A stretch of 6,201 nt of DNA from an uncultured Eubacteriales bacterium (GTDB taxonomy: Bacteria > Bacillota > Clostridia > Lachnospirales > Lachnospiraceae). A program made the position numbers and the translations under genes. The stretch is from the NCBI GenBank assembly GCA_900321505.1, contig ONWK01000257.1, forward strand, positions 1 through 6,201. The letters run 5' to 3'. Below, piece after piece: positions 1-4,938 of this stretch; position 1 is the first letter of the stretch, and each line of letters begins with the position of its first letter. Below the pieces are notes generated by a model. That model had not been told where the DNA came from and made no database searches. It was given only the letters and a program-made list of their open reading frames with translations.

Positions 1-1898
1 GCGTACCAGCCGCTGCCGTCCTCAAACCACCAGCCCTTGCTGTTCTTCTTCCATTTACCGGTCCTGCCTGCATCCTGCTGTCCTTTTCCGTCGTACCAGA
101 CGCCCTTCACCCACTCATTCGCATAACTGCTGTCTCCGTAGAATTCATGGATGTCCCTGCTCAGGATCACGGGATCGAACATTTCTGAATAATCCTTATC
201 GCCGTTTTCGGTACTACCCTTAACAAGCTGATAATCCGGTGTTGCTCCGTTATCCACGATCAATCCGCTTTGGGATACCTCTTTGGCATAGCCTGAGTAT
301 ATAAAGAAATAACCTCCTGACAGAAAAGCCGGAATCATTGAACATTCTCCGCCGCCGCTCGTCTCACCCAATATTGCGATGCCCATTTCCTTAGCCATGA
401 CCGATGTGGAATTAGCGCTGGAAAATGATGCATTGCTATCAAGGATGGCAAAGTTCAGGTCATATCCGACCTTCCTGTCCTCTTCATTAATTACACCATC
501 CAGGTTAAGGTCAACAGCAACAGTTGTACTTGTTTTCATATCTGATATACGGCTGTATGTATATACCTGAATCTCATTTGAATTACAGTTCCTGTTCTTC
601 ATAAGTGTCAGCATATATCCGCCGACTCCAAATACACCTCCGCCGTTTGTTGAAAGATCTACTACGAAATTCCTGAGTCCCTTTTCTGCTGCATAATCAA
701 CGGCCCATTTAAAATGCTCTACGATCGGGATTTCAAAATCATCAAATACAAATACCGCTGTATCTCCTGAAACATAGAGGCTTGATTCCGTATCATTCCA
801 TGACTTTACCAGCTGATAATTTTTCGAAAATGCCTTGTCTCTGGTTTCACCTATCTCTTCCGTTATCATATCTCTTCTTTCAAGGATCGAGCTGAAACTC
901 AGGAAGACCATAAGATTTTCTTCATTCTCCAGAGATTTTTTTACCTCCTTTATCAGAGCTGTATCCTTCATAGTATCCATGGCTTTAAGAATATCTATAC
1001 CGGTTAATGTATGACCTCCATCATTGAGCGGTAATCCAAGATAACAGAGTCCAAGCATATATTCTGCATTGTTTTCAGACTTCAGAAGCTGTTTTGTTTT
1101 TTTAAGATAATCCGATGTATCAAGCGCCGCATCAAGGCCCTTTTCCAGTATTACCTGAGCCAGCTCTGCTTTTGCGGGTGCGCCGTAAAGATTGTCAAAA
1201 AGGAAACAAAGCTCATTATATGCATACTTTACTTCTGCCGGATCTCTTTTCAGCTTTTCATAAAGCGAATCTACAGGGTAATATCTTTCTCCCCCTAAAA
1301 GATCTGTTGTATGAAAAAAATACAGATTTCCGTTCAGATACTGTGTACCATTGTAGGTCGGGGAAAAGAGATCACTGAGGGTAGGAAGCGGAAAATATGC
1401 CTTTCCGTCGATCTTCAACAGATCGATATCATACGCCGCAAGATTTAAAGTCGTGGGTTTCGTCCCGGTAGCCGGATCCTGGCTGACCTCCTCCATAAAA
1501 TTAACATCATTATAATCCGAAGTTTCGGCCTCCTGTTCGAAGAAGCCTTCCAGATTTTCACAATAAATATTATCCTTCTCAGTATCCACAATCAATTCAT
1601 GTTGATCTTTGGATACAAGGATCGTTCCATCCGCCTGCTCTTTTTCCGTCATACCGGACTTAAAATAAACGTTCAGGAAATCCGCCGCATCGATATACGG
1701 GATTGTTGGCAGATCCTGCCTGAATACCAGCTCCATGGATGTTTTGGTATCCTTGTCATAAAGAAAAGCCGTAACTTCCTTTTTTTCATAAATAACCGTC
1801 TCTTCTGCCGGCTCTGCATTTGCTGCCATCGGGAAAGCAAGCGCAGATAACATGGTTGTTGTGATGATCGCGAGTTTCAGATGTTTTTTGATCTTCAT
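1..1898 (-). CDS. Secreted S41 family peptidase with cell-wall-binding repeats (3' end off the window)
   Basis: Translation from ATG at 1898 is open for 632 codons to the left edge, so the C-terminus is missing. AAAGGAG (1905-1911) lies 6 nt before the start. Residues 1-28 form a Sec signal peptide: basic MKIKKHLK, a hydrophobic core, and AXA cleavage site A26-N-A28. Roughly 30-190 is a beta-rich region, possibly like a copper amine oxidase N-terminal domain (weak call). The S41 (tail-specific/tricorn-core type) catalytic region covers about 370-560: SGDTAVFVFDDFEIP near 375, VDLSTNGGG at 413-421, the presumed nucleophile Ser493 in SFSSAN, and GETSGGG at 511-517. The Lys that pairs with Ser in CtpA/Tsp enzymes (GKG) is replaced by Gly, so it belongs to the Lys-less branch of S41. 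An EF-hand-like loop occupies 463-474. From about 595 on, NEWVKGVWYDGKGQ and WKKNSKGWWF resemble choline/glucan-binding-type repeats, suggesting attachment to the cell surface. Substrate unknown. It may be cotranscribed with the two genes upstream on this strand. Confidence 0.88.
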   Translation of the reverse strand, partial: MKIKKHLKLAIITTTMLSALAFPMAANAEPAEETVIYEKKEVTAFLYDKDTKTSMELVFRQDLPTIPYIDAADFLNVYFKSGMTEKEQADGTILVSKDQHELIVDTEKDNIYCENLEGFFEQEAETSDYNDVNFMEEVSQDPATGTKPTTLNLAAYDIDLLKIDGKAYFPLPTLSDLFSPTYNGTQYLNGNLYFFHTTDLLGGERYYPVDSLYEKLKRDPAEVKYAYNELCFLFDNLYGAPAKAELAQVILEKGLDAALDTSDYLKKTKQLLKSENNAEYMLGLCYLGLPLNDGGHTLTGIDILKAMDTMKDTALIKEVKKSLENEENLMVFLSFSSILERRDMITEEIGETRDKAFSKNYQLVKSWNDTESSLYVSGDTAVFVFDDFEIPIVEHFKWAVDYAAEKGLRNFVVDLSTNGGGVFGVGGYMLTLMKNRNCNSNEIQVYTYSRISDMKTSTTVAVDLNLDGVINEEDRKVGYDLNFAILDSNASFSSANSTSVMAKEMGIAILGETSGGGECSMIPAFLSGGYFFIYSGYAKEVSQSGLIVDNGATPDYQLVKGSTENGDKDYSEMFDPVILSRDIHEFYGDSSYANEWVKGVWYDGKGQQDAGRTGKWKKNSKGWWFEDGSGWY

Positions 1899-1904
1899 TC
1901 AATT

Positions 1905-1911
1905 CTCCTTT
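1905..1911 (-). promoter_or_regulatory. Ribosome binding site of the S41 peptidase gene
   Basis: AAAGGAG on the minus strand, 6 nt before the ATG at 1898, supports this start, which also gives a complete signal peptide. I see no convincing promoter in the roughly 90 bp between it and the upstream gene, so the S41 gene may depend on read-through. Confidence 0.8.
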
Positions 1912-1999
1912 CGTTACAGGTCCCCCTGTTTTTCTTCACGGTATATCTCTTCTTTTCCGGGGTATCCGGCATCCAAATCGCCTGCTTTTACGGATGTCT

Positions 2000-2554
2000 T
2001 CAACCTCGCAGTAAATAGCTGTACTCTTTCATTTTCTTTTCTCTTAGCTTTCCATCCGGAAGAACTCTTGTTACTTCCGCCCAGAACCCGGGTGAATGGT
2101 TCATCTCAAGCCTGTGGCAGAGTTCATGCACTACCACATAATCCAGAAGCTCCGGCGGAACCTTCATCAGCATGACATTAAAATTCAGATTGCCGTTTGC
2201 GGAGCAGCTTCCCCAAAGTGTTTTCTGTTTCCGGATCGTGATCCTTCCGTAAGTCACACCGACGATGGGTGCATAATGCTTCACCCTTTCCGGTATGACC
2301 CTCCGCGCTTCTTCCGCCAATGTATTTAATTCGTCAGCGCTAAGCGGCGTAAGCTCCTTCGTGCATTCCAGCCTGCTTTTTACAAGTTTCCTCTTCTCAT
2401 CGATCCAGCGCTCATGCTTCTGAAGGATACGTTCGATATCTTTGAGCGAAGTCCGTAACGGTGCACGAACAACCAACTCCGCCTGATCATTGAACATAAG
2501 CCCCACGGTCTTTCTCCTGCTGCGGATCAGATGATATGATATTTTATCCTTCAT
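2000..2554 (-). CDS. YgjP/DUF45-type (SprT-like) zinc metallopeptidase
   Basis: This 184-residue protein matches the YgjP-like metallopeptidase family (DUF45, PF01863), usually annotated as M48 or SprT family; the physiological substrate of the family is not well defined. The N-terminus (YHLIRSRRKTVGL) is typical of the family. A lysine- and glutamate-rich helical stretch follows (about 35-65), then the signature region IRKQKTLWGSCSANGNLNFN at about 107-126, and the zinc site HELCH at 143-147 with a likely third ligand, His153, in NHSPGFW. Numbering is from the start chosen here. No signal peptide or membrane segment, so it should be cytoplasmic. An ATG two codons earlier (2560) is in frame, but it directly abuts AGAGG, leaving no spacer; the ATG at 2554 has the same AGAGG at a normal 6 nt and gives the usual family N-terminus (MKDK...). 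The gene starts within 10 nt of the peroxiredoxin stop, so the two are almost certainly cotranscribed and translationally coupled. Confidence 0.9.
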   Translation of the reverse strand: MKDKISYHLIRSRRKTVGLMFNDQAELVVRAPLRTSLKDIERILQKHERWIDEKRKLVKSRLECTKELTPLSADELNTLAEEARRVIPERVKHYAPIVGVTYGRITIRKQKTLWGSCSANGNLNFNVMLMKVPPELLDYVVVHELCHRLEMNHSPGFWAEVTRVLPDGKLREKKMKEYSYLLRG

Positions 2555-2560
2555 AGGCAT

Positions 2561-2565
2561 CCTCT
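2561..2565 (-). promoter_or_regulatory. Ribosome binding site of the DUF45 gene, overlapping the peroxiredoxin stop
   Basis: AGAGG on the minus strand shares bases with the TAG stop (2564-2566) of the upstream peroxiredoxin gene. It is adjacent to the ATG at 2560 but 6 nt from the ATG at 2554, which favours the shorter reading of the metallopeptidase. Confidence 0.55.
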
Positions 2566-3016
2566 ACAGCAATTCCAGCATCTCCTGAGGATTATCGGCC
2601 GCCTTCACCTTATCCATCGCCTTCACTATCACGCCCTGTTCATCGATCAGGTAGGTGGTACGGACAACCCCCATAGATACCTTACCGTAGTTCTTCTTCT
2701 CTTTCCAGACATCATACGCCTTTATCACGGAAAGCTCCACATCCGACAGGAGGGTAAAAGGAAGGCTGTACTTCTCCTCAAACTTCTTATGGGATGCCAC
2801 AGAATCCTTGCTCACTCCCAGAACCACAGCGCCCTTTTCGCGGATCTGCGGAAATCTTTCCCCAAACCCGCAGGCCTGTTTGGTGCATCCCGATGTATTA
2901 TCCTTAGGATAAAAATAGAGGATCACCCTGCTCCCCTTATAATCACTTAGTGAATGTATCTTCCCGTCCTGATCAGGCAGTGAAAAATCCGGTGCCTTCA
3001 TTCCTTCTGCAAGCAT
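2564..3016 (-). CDS. bcp: Thioredoxin-dependent peroxiredoxin, Bcp/PrxQ type
   Basis: A 150-residue peroxiredoxin that reduces H2O2 and organic hydroperoxides in the cytoplasm using thioredoxin or a similar donor (family knowledge). The family signature is complete: PKDNTSGC gives Pro37, Thr41 and peroxidatic Cys44; Cys49, five residues later, is the expected resolving Cys of the PrxQ/Bcp subgroup with an intramolecular disulfide; Arg119 in GVVRTTYLID is the conserved active-site Arg. The length matches the usual 150-155 residues. A longer reading from a TTG at 3031 is possible, but that TTG overlaps the GGAGG that serves the ATG at 3016 (8-nt spacing), and the shorter start gives the standard N-terminus MLAEGMKAPDFSLPDQDG. 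It is the first gene of the minus-strand operon and divergent from the lipoprotein gene. Detoxifying peroxide fits an anaerobe with oxygen-sensitive enzymes such as the radical SAM protein next door, but no direct link is shown. Confidence 0.95.
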   Translation of the reverse strand: MLAEGMKAPDFSLPDQDGKIHSLSDYKGSRVILYFYPKDNTSGCTKQACGFGERFPQIREKGAVVLGVSKDSVASHKKFEEKYSLPFTLLSDVELSVIKAYDVWKEKKNYGKVSMGVVRTTYLIDEQGVIVKAMDKVKAADNPQEMLELL

Positions 3017-3024
3017 AGCTTCAA

Positions 3025-3029
3025 CCTCC
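3025..3029 (-). promoter_or_regulatory. Ribosome binding site that decides the peroxiredoxin start
   Basis: GGAGG on the minus strand, 8 nt before the ATG at 3016. The alternative TTG start (3029-3031) would lie within this site, so that start is very unlikely. Confidence 0.85.
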
Positions 3030-3053
3030 AAAATGAAAAATCATATTATTGCT

Positions 3054-3082
3054 ATTTTACCATGTCTGCCTGTTAAAGGCAA
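3054..3082 (-). promoter_or_regulatory. Sigma-A-type promoter for the peroxiredoxin operon
   Basis: On the minus strand, TTGCCT (3077-3082, 4 of 6 to consensus) and TAAAAT (3054-3059, 5 of 6) are separated by exactly 17 bp, and TGG directly before the -10 makes an extended -10 element. The predicted transcript start is near 3047, giving a leader of about 30 nt before the ATG at 3016. No obvious PerR-type operator was seen over it. Confidence 0.7.
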
Positions 3083-3220
3083 TTTCATAAACCTCAGGTC
3101 ATAAGAAAACGACAGAAAGAAAAGGGTTATTGATCACGCTTGTAATGGACATATCAGAGCTGATGTGGTAGCATTAAATATGTTATTCCATCCCAAGTTG
3201 GTTAGCATGACTTATCATAT

Positions 3221-3241
3221 TTCCGGTTTGTTAAACCGGGA
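3221..3241. repeat. Inverted repeat, candidate operator or hairpin
   Basis: CCGGTTT (3223-3229) and AAACCGG (3233-3239) are perfect reverse complements around a 3-nt centre, extendable by a U-G and a U-A pair to 3221 and 3241. No T-run follows on either strand, so it is not an intrinsic terminator. It covers the -35 box of the plus-strand promoter candidate, and a further CCGGT follows at 3247. A dimeric repressor site is the simplest reading. Confidence 0.5.
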
Positions 3242-3256
3242 GTGATCCGGTATATG
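3228..3256 (+). promoter_or_regulatory. Candidate promoter for the lipoprotein/radical SAM operon
   Basis: TTGTTA (3228-3233, 4 of 6) and TATATG (3251-3256, 4 of 6) with a 17-bp spacer. The transcript would begin near 3263, leaving a leader of about 60 nt. The match is modest; its location and the overlapping inverted repeat support it. A weaker alternative is TTGATC/TATCAG further upstream (3130-3156). Confidence 0.4.
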
Positions 3257-3323
3257 TTCATCGCGATATCCGCCATATGGACATAACACAGAGCATTTTG
3301 CGATTCAATACAAGGAGGCTGCC

Positions 3324-3836
3324 ATGAAGATACGACCGAAAAAAGCAGCGCTGATCGGGCTTGCATCATCTGTGCTTTTCAGCGCGGCAGGCTGCGAGAA
3401 TAAAAAAGATACTACCGAAGATACGCAGACTATCGAAACATCCGAAAATATACCGAAAGCGGTTTACGGTCCGCCGGAAATCTTTACGGAGGACAATGAA
3501 ACTCCGGATGTTTACGGTCCCCCGGCTGATCTTACGGAGACAACCAGTGTAGAGAATAATGATATGCCGACTGTCTACGGCCCTCCGGAAATGATGACGG
3601 AAGATCTCCCCGTCGAGGATAATGATATTCCTGCAGTCTACGGTCCTCCTTCAGACATAACCGAAGCGCCTTCCGTTGAACAGAATGAAACACCTGATGT
3701 TTACGGTCCTCCTGAGATCTTTACGGAAGACAATGAACCTGTTATCGTTTACGGTCCCCCGGCAGATCTGACCGAAGCTCCTTCTGTTGAAGAGAATGAA
3801 CTGCCGGATGTGTATGGCCCTCCGGAGGATTTCTAA
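3324..3836 (+). CDS. Small acidic lipoprotein with seven VYGPP repeats, putative radical SAM substrate
   Basis: A 170-residue protein, not assignable to an enzyme family. AAGGAGG (3312-3318) lies 5 nt before the ATG. Residues 1-24 form a lipoprotein signal: basic MKIRPKK, hydrophobic core, then SAAGC with Cys24 as the lipidation site (Ala rather than the more usual Leu at -3). The mature part is low-complexity and very acidic (38 Asp/Glu, 3 Lys, no Arg), with no Trp and no Cys after Cys24. VYGPP occurs perfectly at residues 47, 63, 84, 105, 126, 142 and 163, spaced 16, 21, 21, 21, 16, 21; the linkers carry variants of EIFTEDNE or ADLTEAPSVE, and the last motif ends three residues from the C-terminus. 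All seven Tyr are in the motif. The radical SAM gene starts one base after the stop. By analogy with rSAM/lipoprotein systems, I infer that each VYGPP is a modification site and that the product is exported by Sec and anchored to the membrane. An alternative is a structural cell-wall spacer protein. Confidence 0.85.
   Translation: MKIRPKKAALIGLASSVLFSAAGCENKKDTTEDTQTIETSENIPKAVYGPPEIFTEDNETPDVYGPPADLTETTSVENNDMPTVYGPPEMMTEDLPVEDNDIPAVYGPPSDITEAPSVEQNETPDVYGPPEIFTEDNEPVIVYGPPADLTEAPSVEENELPDVYGPPEDF
3462..3824 (+). repeat. Seven tandem coding repeats, each with a VYGPP motif
   Basis: The motif codons are at 3462-3476, 3510-3524, 3573-3587, 3636-3650, 3699-3713, 3747-3761 and 3810-3824. Period is 48 or 63 nt. 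The protein motif is invariant, but the 15-nt stretches occur in six different versions (only copies 2 and 6 are identical), mostly by third-position changes. The copy 1-2 block and the copy 5-6 block have the same layout, indicating an internal duplication. Confidence 0.95.
3824..3828 (+). promoter_or_regulatory. Ribosome binding site of the radical SAM gene inside the last VYGPP repeat
   Basis: GGAGG is formed by the last base of the final Pro codon and the following Glu-Asp codons of the lipoprotein gene, 9 nt before the ATG at 3838. It selects that start over an in-frame ATG at 3787, which would add 17 unrelated residues translated from the repeat DNA in another frame. Confidence 0.85.
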
Positions 3837-3837
3837 A

Positions 3838-4908
3838 ATGACTAAACAGGAGATCAAACTTGCGAATCTGAATACGCTGGCGGATTATCAGGAGAAGCTC
3901 TGTAAAGAGCCTCAGCTCCGTCAGCTTTTCTTTGAGCTGACATTACGCTGCAATGAAGCCTGCTTCCACTGCGGCAGCAGCTGTGCGGCTAACCGTCCGG
4001 ATGGTCTTCCTCTGGAAAAGCTGAAGGAGATACTGGACGAAGTAAAGCAGAATTTCGGGACAGGTGTAAAGATCGCGCTGACCGGCGGTGAGCCTCTGCT
4101 CTATCCCGATTTTTTTGCGTTCACTGAATATATTCATCAGCAGGGCTTCCGCTGGGGTATGACCAGCAACGCCACGCTAATAACAAAGGAAGTTGCAGAA
4201 AGACTCCGCGATACCGGCATGAACGGCATCTCTGTCTCCATCGACGGTCTTCAGGAGACCCATGACCGTTATCGTAACTATCCAGGTGGATATGAACAGG
4301 CTATGGCCGGCCTGCAGAATCTGATCGACTGCGGCGGCATCGATGCCATCATGGTGACCACAGTTGTGAACCATGAAAACATCCGTGAGATTCCCGCACT
4401 CTTTGACATTTTCGACCATATGGATATCAACGAGTGGAGACTCACAGGTATTGAGCCCATAGGCCGGGCCCTCAATTTTCCGAAAATGCTCCTCACACCG
4501 GATGACAACCGCTGGCTGATGGAGTACATAAAGAAAAAAAGAGAGCAGAAATACCCGGTTGAGTATTCCTGCTGTCATTTTCTCGGTCTTGATTATGAGG
4601 CAGAGGTCCGCGACTGGTATTTCCTCTGCAATGCCGGCGTCTATGTGGCTGCCATAATGGAGAACGGCGATGTCGGAGCCTGCCTTGATATCCCCAGAAA
4701 TTCAACCTCCGTTCAGGGAAATGTTCTGCAGGATCCCTTTACGAAGATCTGGAAGGAGCGTTTTCAGTTCTACCGCACTCCTCTCTCCGACAGAAATGAG
4801 ACCTGCAAAAACTGCCCTGAGAAAAGATTCTGCCGCGGCGGTTCCTACCACAGCTGGAACTTTGAGAAAGAAGAGCCCCGCGTATGTTTCAAGGATGTTC
4901 TCTTCTAG
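3838..4908 (+). CDS. Radical SAM/SPASM protein, putative maturase of the VYGPP lipoprotein
   Basis: A 356-residue radical SAM enzyme with a C-terminal SPASM domain. The SAM-cleaving [4Fe-4S] motif is C38-NEA-C42-FH-C45; GGEP (83-86) is the SAM amino-group motif; VSIDG (133-137) is a core strand typical of peptide-modifying members. The SPASM part has Cys264, then G277 and Cys282 (a C-X12-G-X4-C pattern), then Cys323, Cys326, Cys332 (CX2CX5C) and Cys350. The position expected to be Cys after CX5CX3 is Ser336 (CRGGS), so the auxiliary cluster set differs from the seven-Cys pattern. A Cys245-Cys246 pair in YSCCHFLGLDYE precedes the domain. From memory, the region around 244-340 resembles the rSAM/lipoprotein-system family first described in Bacteroidetes; this needs a profile search. 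No separate RiPP recognition domain (PqqD-like) is evident; the first 30 residues are a short extension before the core. It is coupled to the lipoprotein gene with a 1-nt gap, making that protein its probable substrate. Cytoplasmic, so it should act before export. Confidence 0.92.
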   Translation: MTKQEIKLANLNTLADYQEKLCKEPQLRQLFFELTLRCNEACFHCGSSCAANRPDGLPLEKLKEILDEVKQNFGTGVKIALTGGEPLLYPDFFAFTEYIHQQGFRWGMTSNATLITKEVAERLRDTGMNGISVSIDGLQETHDRYRNYPGGYEQAMAGLQNLIDCGGIDAIMVTTVVNHENIREIPALFDIFDHMDINEWRLTGIEPIGRALNFPKMLLTPDDNRWLMEYIKKKREQKYPVEYSCCHFLGLDYEAEVRDWYFLCNAGVYVAAIMENGDVGACLDIPRNSTSVQGNVLQDPFTKIWKERFQFYRTPLSDRNETCKNCPEKRFCRGGSYHSWNFEKEEPRVCFKDVLF

Positions 4909-4938
4909 AAAATTGCTCTTTCAAGCTTATAACCTGAT

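Larger units (their letters stand above)
3145..3294 (+). repeat. Pair of diverged direct repeats, ATGGACATA-n-CAGAGC
   Basis: Copy 1 (3145-3160) reads ATGGACATAT then CAGAGC; copy 2 (3277-3294) reads ATGGACATAACA then CAGAGC. The first nine bases and last six are identical, with a 2-nt length difference between. The copies are 132 nt apart in the lipoprotein upstream region. They could be binding sites or remnants of a duplication; the short length means chance is not excluded. Confidence 0.4.
3083..3323. other. Divergent intergenic region between the peroxiredoxin and lipoprotein genes
   Basis: No convincing coding sequence on either strand. It holds a plus-strand promoter candidate, an inverted repeat over its -35 box, a diverged direct repeat beginning ATGGACATA at 3145 and 3277, and a cluster of short palindromes (ATCGCGAT 3260-3267, GATATC 3265-3270, CATATG 3274-3279). 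No intrinsic terminator is seen. The length and density of symmetry suggest regulation of the lipoprotein/radical SAM operon. Confidence 0.5.

Noticed and set aside
1912..1999. CCGG...CCGG pairing and a GATATACC box between the DUF45 and S41 genes as terminator or promoter.
   Set aside because: The stem is only 4 bp with no T-run, and no -35 box sits at a proper distance from the possible -10.
3277..3327. A 16-codon reading frame (MDITQS...) ending in an ATGA overlap with the lipoprotein start, and an 8-codon frame starting at 3145 with a similar MDI beginning.
   Set aside because: Neither has a ribosome binding site, both are very short, and their similarity comes from the direct repeat; a leader peptide cannot be supported.
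3462..3824. CRISPR-like or microsatellite repeat.
   Set aside because: The regular spacing is explained by in-frame protein repeats with synonymous variation; there are no unique spacers or identical DNA repeats.
3787..3837. Extended start of the radical SAM gene at 3787.
   Set aside because: The extra 17 residues come from the lipoprotein repeat in another frame, and GGAGG is correctly placed for the ATG at 3838.
3651..3857. Open minus-strand frame across the VYGPP repeats.
   Set aside because: A shadow of the repetitive coding DNA with no start signal or recognisable content.
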